The notes beneath the pieces are model-generated. The model was given only the letters and a program-made list of their open reading frames with translations, had not been told where the DNA came from and ran no database searches. Positions 24,725 through 33,560 of a stretch of DNA of 64,000 nucleotides are shown one piece after another (position 1 is the first letter of the stretch; every line of letters starts with the position of its first letter). The position numbers and the translations under genes are program-made. This DNA is from Butyrivibrio sp. CB08 (GTDB lineage: Bacteria > Bacillota > Clostridia > Lachnospirales > Lachnospiraceae). The stretch spans positions 248,001-312,000 of the forward strand of contig NZ_RAIR01000002.1 of assembly GCF_003625485.1 (NCBI RefSeq), written 5' to 3'.

Positions 24725-25201
24725 TTATTTCCCTTCTTCAAGCTTTCTGATCCTCTCAGCCTCATCGATGATCTTCTGTGCCCAGTCAGGATCAGGCTCA
24801 TACACCTGCATTGCCCTGAAACCATAGATTCTGGCATTCTGGATGATCGCATCCTCGTCATCGATATGGAGAGATATCCTGTAGTGTTGAGGCATCTTCT
24901 GGGGCAGTGTCATCTCCCGGTCTCCCTGCACCTCAGCCTTATGTCTGTAGCCGTTTACAATCTGGTCGAACTTAACTCCGTACTGCCGAAACAGTGATCT
25001 TATGTACACCTCCGTCCTGAAGGAAGAGGTATACACCCACACTTCAAAGCCCCTCTTATGGAGCTCATTAATGAGCCACACAGTGCCCTTTCTTAGGCGC
25101 TCCGGAAACATCCTGTTTAAGGGAAACCTTAATTCCGGCTCTACTTCGTAAGTATCTGGAGAAACAAAAAGTACTTCATCCAGGTCAAATGATATTTTCA
25201 T
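24725..25201 (-). CDS. HAD-superfamily phosphatase-like protein
   Basis: Small HAD-fold protein of 158 residues. Motif I is SFDLDEVLF (nucleophile Asp with the general acid two residues later), motif II is VYTSSFR (Thr/Ser), and the acidic motif is ISLHIDDEDAI, which would bind magnesium. It lacks a large cap domain, so it probably acts on a small or exposed phosphate; substrate unknown. It has a clear sigma-A promoter with an inverted repeat across it and shares a transcript with the 110-aa gene. Confidence 0.8.
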   Translation of the reverse strand: MKISFDLDEVLFVSPDTYEVEPELRFPLNRMFPERLRKGTVWLINELHKRGFEVWVYTSSFRTEVYIRSLFRQYGVKFDQIVNGYRHKAEVQGDREMTLPQKMPQHYRISLHIDDEDAIIQNARIYGFRAMQVYEPDPDWAQKIIDEAERIRKLEEGK

Positions 25202-25237
25202 GTGGTGGATTGCCCCTCAACTTGTAACTATGCATTA

Positions 25238-25274
25238 ATTATATCCGTTCTATGTTCATCTCTCAATGAACATA
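25238..25274 (-). promoter_or_regulatory. Sigma-A promoter with overlapping operator, HAD gene
   Basis: On the minus strand TTGAGA (25261-25266), a 17-nt spacer and TATAAT (25238-25243) form a near-consensus promoter. A perfect 9-bp inverted repeat, TATGTTCAT/ATGAACATA (25251-25259 and 25266-25274, 6-nt centre), covers the -35 and spacer. A dimeric repressor bound there would block RNA polymerase. Confidence 0.7.
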
Positions 25275-25298
25275 TGGCAAAAATAAAAGTACAATTTT

Positions 25299-26696
25299 TT
25301 ACTTTTCTACGAAATATTGTTTCCAGGCCTTGTAACCCGATGGAACCGAGGTGAAATGGATAAGATAGCCATCATCATTTTTCTCCATCACCTTACAGTA
25401 CAGTTCTCCTCCGGCTTCCAGCTGCATGTTGTCGTAGACATTAAGCTCTGCCTCGGTTTCGATTACAGCCATGTCCTGTCCCAGGGCAGTGATTCCGCCG
25501 TAGTGAGATTTCTTTTCACCGTGCTTACCTTCTATGAGATAGAAAGTTACAGGGATGATCTTTTGAAGTTTATCAGGCGCAGTGCCCTTTACATCAACAA
25601 AGAGGTTATAGGGCTCTCCAATTCCGATTACCTGGAAGAGCTTCATATCTCCTTTGACTCCCTTTGGATGAACCACAATTTCTTTTGCAATAGACATCTC
25701 TGAAATTATGGCATCCTTGGTGGACTGGGAGATCAGAATCTGACCATTAATGGTGTAGCTCTCTACTCTTCCTGTGAGGTTTACGTTGCTTCCTACAACT
25801 CCATATTTGGTACGCTTTTCAGAGCCTATGTTTCCAACAATTACTTCGCCGGTGTTGATACCGATACCCATCTCCAGGATTGGATAGTCTCTTTCAATGT
25901 TCCACTTATTGATTGCTTCCATTCTGCTCTGCATATCTAGAGCTGCAGCAACAGCGTCTGCTGCGTGGCTTTCATTCTCAAGTGGTGCTCCGAAAATGGC
26001 AAAGATTCCATCGCCCATAAATTCAATGATGGTGCCCTCCTTGCTCTGAATGGCATCTGTCATCTCACCCAGGTAGTGATTGAGCATGGTGATAAGATCT
26101 TCAGGATCCATCCTCTCACTCATGGCAGTAAAGCCTCTAAGATCACTCATAAGGACAGTCAGCTCTTTCTTTTTACCTCCAAGGCGAAGTCCGTCAGGAG
26201 TATCAAGAAGCTGCTTTACAATGTCGTCGGACAGGAACCTTCCAAAGGTCTCGGACAAGAGGTTATTTCTAAGCTCAAGCTGTGAGTTTAAGGCCCTTAT
26301 CTTTTCCATGCTCTTTACCGCATCTCTAAGATCTATAAGCTCGCTAAGATCGCTGAACACAACGATAATTCCAACCTTCTCGCCATTTTCCTGAAGGAAG
26401 GAAGTGACAACACGAAGCTGAAGGGTTATGTCTCCCCTGATATAGGGCACGATTCCCTCATGGGATTTGGTCCTGTCGTACACAGCATCCAGCACCATCT
26501 GAGTAAACTGGTCGTTGTTGATACTGTCAAAAAAGCACGCCGCAAATTTTTTTCCAACGCAGTCATCAGGAAGTCCCAGAGTTGTTACTGCAACCGGGTT
26601 GACGAAGGTGATCTCACCATTAAAGCCTATGGACATGACACCCTCTGCCATATTCCTCATTATGTTTTCCTGAATGATTCTTGATGAATCAGCCAT
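25299..26696 (-). CDS. PAS-containing class III nucleotide cyclase
   Basis: Probable cytosolic cyclase of 465 residues making a 3',5'-cyclic nucleotide. A PAS sensor (about 10-120) and coiled-coil linker lead to the catalytic domain (about 175-350). Metal Asp residues are in LMSDLRGFT and GDGIFAIFG; the transition-state Asn and Arg are in VNLTGRVES. In the base-recognition motif, usually YxxIGDxVN, the sequence is KYGVVGSNVN: the Asp is missing, so ATP versus GTP preference is unclear. The C-terminal 100 residues (HYGGITALG) might be PilZ-like. Start at 26696 is supported by AAGGAG. A tandem cyclic-nucleotide-binding protein lies just upstream. Confidence 0.85.
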   Translation of the reverse strand: MADSSRIIQENIMRNMAEGVMSIGFNGEITFVNPVAVTTLGLPDDCVGKKFAACFFDSINNDQFTQMVLDAVYDRTKSHEGIVPYIRGDITLQLRVVTSFLQENGEKVGIIVVFSDLSELIDLRDAVKSMEKIRALNSQLELRNNLLSETFGRFLSDDIVKQLLDTPDGLRLGGKKKELTVLMSDLRGFTAMSERMDPEDLITMLNHYLGEMTDAIQSKEGTIIEFMGDGIFAIFGAPLENESHAADAVAAALDMQSRMEAINKWNIERDYPILEMGIGINTGEVIVGNIGSEKRTKYGVVGSNVNLTGRVESYTINGQILISQSTKDAIISEMSIAKEIVVHPKGVKGDMKLFQVIGIGEPYNLFVDVKGTAPDKLQKIIPVTFYLIEGKHGEKKSHYGGITALGQDMAVIETEAELNVYDNMQLEAGGELYCKVMEKNDDGYLIHFTSVPSGYKAWKQYFVEK

Positions 26697-26739
26697 TCTC
26701 TTCTCCTTGCTCAAAGCTTTATAGCTTCAGATAAAAGTT

Positions 26740-26768
26740 GTGCCCGCTCTTTAGATAAGAGCGGGCAC
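26740..26768 (-). terminator. Terminator after the tandem cNMP-binding gene
   Basis: A perfect 12-bp stem (GTGCCCGCTCTT / AAGAGCGGGCAC, 5-nt loop) lies 15 nt beyond the stop of the gene at 26784. The T-run on the minus strand is short (AACTTTT), so some read-through into the cyclase gene is likely. Confidence 0.7.
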
Positions 26769-26783
26769 CTTTAAAGACTAGTA

Positions 26784-27749
26784 TCATCCAAAGTAATTCT
26801 CTTTATAATCCTGTGCCTTCTTCTTGAGCTCATCGCTTACTGAATTCTTAAGTTCAGCATCAGCAGCATCATAGATCATCTTGCAGGCATTGACATACTC
26901 ATATGTAAGTCTTCTGATTCTGAAGGAAACATGCTTGATAATAGCCTCGATCTCAGCAGGATTCTTTTTAAAGATATCCTCGAAGTCATCCATGTAGATA
27001 GATTCAAGCATTGTGCCCTCCTCAAGAGCTACTGCTGTAGCTGTTCTTGTTTCTCCGCTAAGAAGAGCCATCTCTCCAAAGAACTTGCCTGCATACAGAG
27101 TAGTAAGGCACTTCTCCTGAGGTGTGCCATAGCCTGTATAGATGCCGATAGTACCAAAGTGAATATCATACATGCACTTTCCAGGCTCACCCTCTCTGAA
27201 GATGATTGTTCCTTTTCCGTACTTCTCAACATTCTTGCCAGATGCATCCTTATCGCCAGCTCTTTTAGCTTCTCTAAGGAATTCAGCACTTGGCTGTTTT
27301 GACTTATCAAGAAGGTTGTATGCATTTACGAACTTCTTGATCTTGTCAGCGATACCAGGCTTACGCTCCTCGTTAACAGGATAAAGCTCTCTGATAGTCA
27401 CACATGCATCAGTATAGTCGTCTGTAAGTCTCTGAAGTCTTTCACCAAGCTCTCCAAGGATAAACTTGATCTTGTCAGGTGAACCTTCAAAGTAAGCTCT
27501 CATCTGGTCAATGGTAACCTCTGTGAGCTCGGTGTCTTCAAGAGCAACAACTGTTGCGCTTCGTGGAAAAGCATCGATGAGTGCAAGTTCACCAACAATG
27601 TGTCCTGCACCGATCTCTGTAAGCTTCTGCTCGGTATCTGTGCCATAGCCGGTGTATACGCCTACAAGGCCCTTGATCACTTCAAAAAAGCTCTCACCAT
27701 TATCTCCTTCGCGGAAAATAATCTCGCCCTTACTAAATGTCTTGTTCAT
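26784..27749 (-). CDS. Protein with two cyclic-nucleotide-binding domains
   Basis: Two cNMP-binding domains (about residues 1-115 and 178-290) with no DNA-binding or membrane domain, so it is not a CRP-type regulator. Both phosphate-binding cassettes are intact: GELALIDAFPRSATVVA and GEMALLSGETRTATAVA, each with Glu and Arg for the cyclic phosphate. Each has GYGT (YTGYGTDTE, YTGYGTPQE), shared with the protein at 61608. It lies just upstream of the nucleotide cyclase, so it may sense that enzyme's product. It might act as a scaffold or partner-binding switch. Confidence 0.85.
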   Translation of the reverse strand: MNKTFSKGEIIFREGDNGESFFEVIKGLVGVYTGYGTDTEQKLTEIGAGHIVGELALIDAFPRSATVVALEDTELTEVTIDQMRAYFEGSPDKIKFILGELGERLQRLTDDYTDACVTIRELYPVNEERKPGIADKIKKFVNAYNLLDKSKQPSAEFLREAKRAGDKDASGKNVEKYGKGTIIFREGEPGKCMYDIHFGTIGIYTGYGTPQEKCLTTLYAGKFFGEMALLSGETRTATAVALEEGTMLESIYMDDFEDIFKKNPAEIEAIIKHVSFRIRRLTYEYVNACKMIYDAADAELKNSVSDELKKKAQDYKENYFG

Positions 27750-27824
27750 GTCCTTTTCCTGCCTTTCGTTAGTTGTTTTTATCCCTTTTAAAAAGCGCTA
27801 TGCGCATGTGTGTTTATACAAAAT

Positions 27825-27830
27825 ATTATA
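27825..27830 (-). promoter_or_regulatory. -10 box of the tandem cNMP-binding gene
   Basis: A consensus TATAAT on the minus strand gives a leader of about 70 nt before the ATG at 27749. I do not see a good -35, so an activator may be needed. Confidence 0.45.
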
Positions 27831-27854
27831 ACACATCTTTACGCAAAATTATTA

Positions 27855-30605
27855 TTATCTTTTCGCTCTTTTTCTGGCTGTTCTCTTGTATTTTACAAGG
27901 TTTGCAAAGCATATAACTGCAAGTATAAGTGAAACTACTGCTATAATCGCAAATCTGAAGATCAGCTTGTTTATATTGATCGCTTCGTATGCAATGGCAT
28001 ACTCAGAAAATCTGTCTGTCCTGAATGTGATGGTAGTAGGGTCATCACCGATATCTTCAAGGACATCCACAACTCCATTGTGATTTCTTATGATAAAGAA
28101 TTTTCTTCCTTCCTTCTGATACTCTGCAGGAATAGGAACTACTACCTCAAGCTCTGATGCCGTCTTGTTGATAACTGTTGTCTCACCGCCCATGGACTTC
28201 ATGATAAGGAAGTCAAAATAGCTGACTGGCTTATAACCGACTTTCTTTTGCATCTGCTCCTTGGTGGTAGCATCCACAAAGTCTGTGTTCTCGCTGATAT
28301 CAATGTTGAAGGAAACTGGTGTACCAGTAAGCACTGCAAACTTCTCATCAGCAGACAGTGTCTCTGCTATTACATCCTCAAAGTTTACAAGGGTTGGCTT
28401 CTGGTAGTAGAGCTGAGCTGCTGTTTCCTGTGTATCTTCTGCATAGCTGTTGTTTACTGTGATCTGGAGTGTTCCATCCTCAAAAGCCTCCCTGAGCATT
28501 GGAAGAACCGCGTCATCATTTATAAGGATCTTCAGAGTGTCTTCATCCATGTCATGTCTTGCCATAACACTTCCTGCTGCAAGTGGGACTTCTGAATCGG
28601 GAATTTCCTGAGCCTCTGTATATACGTCATCTTCGTACTCCTCTCCCTCAAGTTCACTGGTGTTTTCGGGAACTGTGACATCGACAATCTTCTGCTTAGG
28701 AACAGCGCCTTCAGCTGCAGTGTTATCGTTGTACTCAGTCTGCTTGGGAGCCTCCGTCTTTTTAGCAGCTGCTTTCCTGGTGGTATTTCCTGTTGTCTGC
28801 TTATTATTTGCAGGGGCTGGAGCAGGTTTTTTCTCAAAACTTGCTGTAATTGAATGTCCGCCTCTGATGTTATTAAATGTATAGCTTGAAGCTGCGCCAA
28901 TGTTCTTGCCATCAACCATTACTGCAGTGATATTGTAATCAGCCGCAGGAACGATATTGTAGGTTACGCTGCTTCCTTCTGCCACTACAAGATCACCACT
29001 TGGAACAATGCTTCCTCCTGCATTAGCTATTCCAGAAGTGAGCTTATAGGTTGTGGCGTTCTTCTTCATGAAGTTAGCCACGATGTTTACATCACTCTTG
29101 ATCTTGTCGATGGTGTACTCTGAATCGTACGAAACGATCTGGCCATTTATTGACCAGCCATAGAACTCAAATCCATCGTAAGCCTTTGCTTTTAGCTTAA
29201 CCTTAGAGCCCTTGCTGTACTTGTCAGCGCCCTCTGCCTTACCAGTATCCTGAGGGTTAATGGTGATGTTTACGTTACACTTTTCTCTGTTAAATACAGC
29301 TGTGATATTTCTGTCTGATGTTATGTTATTTAGCTCGATAGATGAGGCTGTTGAAATAGTCTTGTTGTTCTCCACAAATCCAGCGAAGGTATATCCTGAG
29401 TTAGCCTTTGCTGTGATGGTATACTTTCCGCCATAAGCTACAGAGCCGCTACCTGTAACACTTCCGCCGTTACCATCGTTTACACTGGTCCTTATGTAAC
29501 AGGAATTTCTCTCAAACTTAGCTACCAAAGTCCTGTCACAGGTAATGTTTGTAAGATTAAGTGTTCCGCTGTTTGAGATGATCTTGCCATCCTCATACCA
29601 GCCCTTAAATACATAGTTGTTATTTGGAGATGCTGATACGCTGCAGTTTCCTCCTGACCGTACAGCTCCGCCTCCTGCAACTGCTCCGCCGTCTGACGGA
29701 TCAGCCTTGACACTGACTATGTAGTCAACACTTGATATGGTTACAATTGACCTGTCTGCGAAGGATGGATCCTGCTTGGAGGTTCCTATTACTGCAAAAG
29801 AGCTTGCTGTCTCATTTGAAGCTACTGTCAAAGTTCCATTTGTATCAATCTGTGTTCCTGTACTCTGACTTCCTACAAGAGACCAGATGACCGTGGGATC
29901 ATATCCATTTCCGCCATAAACTGTAGCATCGAACCTGTAGCTCTTTCCCGCAGGAATAGTCACAGATGCTGGAGTCACCTGAATATCCGAGATGTACGGA
30001 GCAACGTCCTTAACTGTAATTGTCACGTCAACTCTTGCTGTGTGATTACGCCTTATATCATTAGCCGAGAAGAATATATAGCTTGCCACATAGCTTCCAG
30101 GCCTCAGATTCTCATTTGGGGCTATTGAAAAAGTAACTGACTCATTAGGATCCATGTTGAGATCAGGACTTATATAGCCAAGGTCAAATGCTGTGTACTG
30201 ATCAATTTCCTCCCATGTAAGTGGAAAAGGATTCTGACCAACGTTTACAATAGAAAACTGCTTGGCTGGTACCGCATCTCCCTTAAATACTGTTCCAAAA
30301 CTGATGCTTGGAGTGTAGCAGATAAGATTGTAGTCAAAAGGATCTGGCTGATATTTTGCCGAATCTGGTTGTTCTGACTGATTGCCCTGATCAGAATCAG
30401 CTGGTGAATCAGGAGTTTGTTCCGGTTCTGGCTCTGGTTCCGGATCTGAATCTGGCTCAAAGTCCAAAAGATCATTATCCCCTTCTGTGTCCACAAAGCC
30501 TTCTCCTGCATAGACTCTTCCAATCTGTACTGCAGTTACGCTGGCAAGCACGATGCATGCAGCAAGAAGTAATGAACAGATTTTTAAAAAGATATCTTTT
30601 TTCAA
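27855..30605 (-). CDS. Large InlB-repeat surface protein
   Basis: Exported 916-residue protein. After the signal peptide (about 1-33) comes a Pro/Glu/Asp spacer. Next is an ASH/Hydin-like beta-domain (about 85-200; ISFGTVFKGD, FSIVNVGQNPFPL), then a bacterial Ig-like domain (about 203-295; VTPASVTIPAGKSY). About four InlB B-type repeats follow (about 297-595), each with a Gly-rich turn and an end like ITCDRTLVAKFER. The remaining 250 residues are acidic and unassigned. A membrane helix (about 878-902) and basic tail (KYKRTARKRAKR) anchor it. No VLGARR motif. Start is a TTG behind GAGGGGG. Probably adhesion or matrix binding. Confidence 0.85.
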   Translation of the reverse strand: MKKDIFLKICSLLLAACIVLASVTAVQIGRVYAGEGFVDTEGDNDLLDFEPDSDPEPEPEPEQTPDSPADSDQGNQSEQPDSAKYQPDPFDYNLICYTPSISFGTVFKGDAVPAKQFSIVNVGQNPFPLTWEEIDQYTAFDLGYISPDLNMDPNESVTFSIAPNENLRPGSYVASYIFFSANDIRRNHTARVDVTITVKDVAPYISDIQVTPASVTIPAGKSYRFDATVYGGNGYDPTVIWSLVGSQSTGTQIDTNGTLTVASNETASSFAVIGTSKQDPSFADRSIVTISSVDYIVSVKADPSDGGAVAGGGAVRSGGNCSVSASPNNNYVFKGWYEDGKIISNSGTLNLTNITCDRTLVAKFERNSCYIRTSVNDGNGGSVTGSGSVAYGGKYTITAKANSGYTFAGFVENNKTISTASSIELNNITSDRNITAVFNREKCNVNITINPQDTGKAEGADKYSKGSKVKLKAKAYDGFEFYGWSINGQIVSYDSEYTIDKIKSDVNIVANFMKKNATTYKLTSGIANAGGSIVPSGDLVVAEGSSVTYNIVPAADYNITAVMVDGKNIGAASSYTFNNIRGGHSITASFEKKPAPAPANNKQTTGNTTRKAAAKKTEAPKQTEYNDNTAAEGAVPKQKIVDVTVPENTSELEGEEYEDDVYTEAQEIPDSEVPLAAGSVMARHDMDEDTLKILINDDAVLPMLREAFEDGTLQITVNNSYAEDTQETAAQLYYQKPTLVNFEDVIAETLSADEKFAVLTGTPVSFNIDISENTDFVDATTKEQMQKKVGYKPVSYFDFLIMKSMGGETTVINKTASELEVVVPIPAEYQKEGRKFFIIRNHNGVVDVLEDIGDDPTTITFRTDRFSEYAIAYEAININKLIFRFAIIAVVSLILAVICFANLVKYKRTARKRAKR

Positions 30606-30775
30606 AATAATTTCCCCCTCTCTGGAAATCGCTGGAATAAAATTTCAATCCATAAACAACGATATCATGGTTTTTTGCACCAATGTTGTAACATGGCGAA
30701 AATTTAAATAAATTTAATAATATGGTATTCTATCTATAGATTTATACGAAACGAAATGCAGAAAGGCACAAAATT

Positions 30776-31543
30776 TTGTATATCAATATCAAAAAAAGAA
30801 TTCTTTCCAGCACAATACTGCAAGTTGCTGTAGTTAAGATAATTGCAGCATGCCTTGAAGGAGCCATAAGGATCATCCTTAAAAAGAGCAATATCACTTC
30901 TCCTGACATGATGGACATAGTCCTGTGGAGAGCTCAGATAACGATATCCTTTATCCAGATCATTGTCATAGCATTTATGTTCTTCAAGGTCTGGCAAAAG
31001 CTCAATCACTATATGAAGCTTGTTCCCAAAGAAGACCAACAGGGAATTGGCGAGCTTCAAAAAGAGGTCTTTGGGAAAAGCAAGCTTGCTGCCCTATCTG
31101 TCAACTCAGTAAACAGGCTTATCCAGCTGTGGGCTGTTATCTTCATTGGAGCTGAGCTCATCTACGATTTCACTTCTATCATGTACAGACGGTTTATTGG
31201 AATTCTTATGGATGCCCTGTCCTCAGGAACAGGCATGAGCGACGGAACCTTCGTCATGCTCTACAACATGACTCATGGGTTTAAATACCTTGAGATCCTG
31301 TCAGCCATACTACTTGGAGTTATGATGACAGGAATTTTCTTAAGCGACAGATATCTTAAGATAGCAGCGGCGGTTATCCTGGGACTTTTCCTGATATCCT
31401 TTGGAGTTTTACAGATGCAGACAGTGTATCTCATGGGCCGTGAAGTCGGGATAGTCTGGACCTCCATGATCTACCACATAACAGAGACCGTTGGTCTTGT
31501 GGTTCTATCAAGATATCTAACCAAACAATACAAGGGACTATAA
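30776..31543 (+). CDS. Multi-pass membrane protein
   Basis: Protein of 255 residues with about six hydrophobic segments (about 10-30, 44-68, 110-132, 160-185, 190-210, 222-245) and short charged loops. I recognise no family. The reading frame starts at a TTG with GAAAGG 9 nt upstream; no ATG start fits. It is divergent from the InlB-repeat protein across a 170-bp gap. It has its own terminator and stands alone. Function unknown. Confidence 0.75.
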   Translation: MYINIKKRILSSTILQVAVVKIIAACLEGAIRIILKKSNITSPDMMDIVLWRAQITISFIQIIVIAFMFFKVWQKLNHYMKLVPKEDQQGIGELQKEVFGKSKLAALSVNSVNRLIQLWAVIFIGAELIYDFTSIMYRRFIGILMDALSSGTGMSDGTFVMLYNMTHGFKYLEILSAILLGVMMTGIFLSDRYLKIAAAVILGLFLISFGVLQMQTVYLMGREVGIVWTSMIYHITETVGLVVLSRYLTKQYKGL

Positions 31544-31548
31544 AGAAT

Positions 31549-31579
31549 GCGCAAACCAAAAGGTTTGCGCTTTATTTTG
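31549..31579 (+). terminator. Terminator after the plus-strand membrane protein
   Basis: A perfect 9-bp stem (GCGCAAACC / GGTTTGCGC, AAAA loop) is followed by TTTATTTT on the plus strand, 6 nt after the stop codon. Confidence 0.88.
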
Positions 31580-31642
31580 CCCAGGCCACACATCTCTGAT
31601 TCCAGCCACAAAACCAACTAGTTTCAGGCAAGCAAAAAACCT

Positions 31643-31917
31643 ATTACGGACCAGGAGCACCAAAAGGCCTTTCTGGTATGTAATTTTTCAGCACTCACAA
31701 ACTCAAAATGTGGGTATTTTCAGCCCAAATGCATAGAACAGGCCATTTGGTCCGTAATTTTTTATGCTCTCAGCTCGTTCCGTCAACAGTTTTTTCCTGA
31801 AATTACAGCCCAAATGCCACTATCCAGCTCTCTGGTCCGTAATTTCAAAAAATATCAGGCGTTATAGGCTCAAAAACTACATACCAGAAAGGACTTTCTA
31901 AGCTCCTGGTCCGTAAT
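31643..31917. repeat. Foldback element built of TGGTCCGTAAT motifs
   Basis: This 275-bp stretch fills most of the 448-bp gap and has no convincing gene. Its ends are a perfect 16-bp inverted repeat (ATTACGGACCAGGAGC at 31643-31658, its complement at 31902-31917). A second perfect 15-bp pair lies inside (CCTTTCTGGTATGTA at 31668-31682, complement at 31878-31892). The centre holds two imperfect direct repeats of about 42 bp, each from CAGCCCAAATGC (31721, 31806) to GGTCCGTAATTT (31749, 31834). Six copies of TGGTNNGTA(A/G)T are present in all. It may be a MITE-like element or a structured RNA. No obvious target-site duplication flanks it. Confidence 0.75.
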
Positions 31918-31934
31918 CAGCCAATTATCACAAT

Positions 31935-31970
31935 AAAAAACCCGCGCCAGCGCTTAGCTGGTGCGGGTTT
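31935..31970 (-). terminator. Terminator after the STAS gene
   Basis: A 14-bp GC-rich stem with one G-T type mismatch (AAACCCGC(A/G)CCAGC pairing with its complement) is followed by TTTTTTATTG on the minus strand. It lies 22 nt past the STAS stop and ends the long signalling operon. Confidence 0.9.
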
Positions 31971-31991
31971 CAGTATTAACCACTAAAAGTC

Positions 31992-32288
31992 TTACTCGAT
32001 CGTAAGAATATCAACAAATCCTGTTACCTCGAAGATCTCCTTGATCTCTTCGTTAACATTCTTGATAACCATGCTGCCCTGCTTGTTCATAACCTTCTGA
32101 GCTGAAAGAAGAACACGAAGTCCTGCAGATGAGATGTACTCAAGCTTTTCAAAGTTGAACTCAAGCTTTGTGACGCCCTCAAGTGCTGTCTTAAGCTCAT
32201 CGTCAAGCTGTGGTGCTGTTGTTGTATCAAGTCTTCCCTCAAGCGCGATTGTAAGTTCATTTCCATTAGCTATTTTGTTGATTGTCAT
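31992..32288 (-). CDS. STAS-domain anti-sigma factor antagonist
   Basis: Single-domain STAS protein of 98 residues, like SpoIIAA or RsbV. The phosphorylatable serine is in YISSAGLRVLL (about residue 54-55). Such proteins bind an anti-sigma kinase and free a sigma factor when unphosphorylated. I place the start at ATG 32288, which has GGAGAGGTGG upstream. The neighbour just upstream has RsbW-like features, so they may form a partner-switching pair. No sigma factor is in the window. Confidence 0.88.
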   Translation of the reverse strand: MTINKIANGNELTIALEGRLDTTTAPQLDDELKTALEGVTKLEFNFEKLEYISSAGLRVLLSAQKVMNKQGSMVIKNVNEEIKEIFEVTGFVDILTIE

Positions 32289-32308
32289 TTTATCCACCTC
32301 TCCTATCT

Positions 32309-33517
32309 TTATTTGATATCACATACAATTGTCATGTCTATTCTGTTGCCCTTAACACCAACAAGTACATCCTTGGCAAGGCTGGCAACGATTGACTTTT
32401 CAAGTTCATCCCAGGCTTCCTTGGCTTCTTCATTGCTGCCAATGTTCTCTTTAAGAGCATCTCTGTATTCGTAAAGGGACCACATGATTCCTGAATCCGC
32501 CATTCCCTCTACGCCATTGTACATACCCATTGTACCGTAGTTGACATATCCACCGCCGTATTCCTGCTGAAGCTTCATAACGTTGTTGTAGTTAAGAAGA
32601 CCATTTTCGATAATGTCTCCAACCTTACCCATGAAGCCCTTAACCAGGGTGTTCTCTTTCTGAGAAGCAACTCCAAGAAGTCCTTCCTTCTTGTCCTGAT
32701 CCATTTCAGTCTTACCTGATACTCTTATGCAGCACTCGTGGTTGTACTTCTCAAACCATATAGCTGCATGGTAATCAGCCGTAAGAGCCTTAAGCATTCC
32801 AACTGTCTCTTCAAAGAGAAGCTTCATGTGAACTGCATCCTTGGGTGAAAGTTCAAGGTCTTCAAGAAGCTCATCAACCTTGTCAAAGGTACGAAGATCG
32901 TTCTTATTGTTGCTGTCAATAAATGTGAATGGTGTAATAGCCTGAGGAACTCTTGATCCTACTGTGCTGAGGGCCTCTGAGAAGTCCTTGGTAACAACCA
33001 TTTTTACTGTGTTCTTATCTACAGAAACGTCGATATCGTCAGCAAGCTTAGCAACCAGTGATCTCTCAAGATCATCCCAGGCTTCCTGGGAATATGGATC
33101 CTTTTCTCTCTTGGTGTAAACTTCCTGGAGATAATCCCTAAGGTTCCATTCCTCGTCATCAATTCCCTGCATCAGGAACATTGACTTAAGTACTCCGAAG
33201 AATCCCTTTTCATTACTGTTCTCGCCGGTACTGGAAACAGAAATAAGTTCCTGCTGTTTAGCTTTATCCATGTGGTTTTCTGCTGAGAGGTAAATTCTTG
33301 TAACTCTGTTTGTTCCCTCAAGCCAGAAATCCATAATTCCGTAGCCAATAATGGATTTCGCAAGCCTTAAAACTTCCTCACACAAAAGCTTAAGTCTGAG
33401 CTGATCTTTGTCTCTAAGGCCTACATCAAAGATGTAATCATCGATCAGCTGATTAGTCCCTTCAAGTTTTGCTTCTACGTCAGCAATTTTAATATGACTT
33501 GTCTCTACGTATCGCAT
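32309..33517 (-). CDS. Duplicated RsbW-like (HATPase-related) protein
   Basis: Cytoplasmic protein of 402 residues with two similar halves. Each has a helix like the N-box of GHKL kinases (LRLKLLCEEVLRLAK, about 42-56; VHMKLLFEETVGMLKAL, about 233-249). Each ends with a matching block (AWDDLERSLVAKLADDIDV and AWDELEKSIVASLAKDVLV). The second half lacks a clear ATP-binding G-box, and so does the first, so kinase activity is uncertain. It is 11 nt upstream of the STAS stop-to-start gap, which suggests an anti-sigma or adaptor role. No exact family recognised. Strong GGAGG start. Confidence 0.75.
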   Translation of the reverse strand: MRYVETSHIKIADVEAKLEGTNQLIDDYIFDVGLRDKDQLRLKLLCEEVLRLAKSIIGYGIMDFWLEGTNRVTRIYLSAENHMDKAKQQELISVSSTGENSNEKGFFGVLKSMFLMQGIDDEEWNLRDYLQEVYTKREKDPYSQEAWDDLERSLVAKLADDIDVSVDKNTVKMVVTKDFSEALSTVGSRVPQAITPFTFIDSNNKNDLRTFDKVDELLEDLELSPKDAVHMKLLFEETVGMLKALTADYHAAIWFEKYNHECCIRVSGKTEMDQDKKEGLLGVASQKENTLVKGFMGKVGDIIENGLLNYNNVMKLQQEYGGGYVNYGTMGMYNGVEGMADSGIMWSLYEYRDALKENIGSNEEAKEAWDELEKSIVASLAKDVLVGVKGNRIDMTIVCDIK

Positions 33518-33560
33518 ATTCCCTCCTCATATATCGTTATATCATAAATGATAGCACATT

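Noticed and set aside
31643..31917. CRISPR array
   Set aside because: Repeats are in both orientations, imperfect and unevenly spaced, and no cas genes are present.
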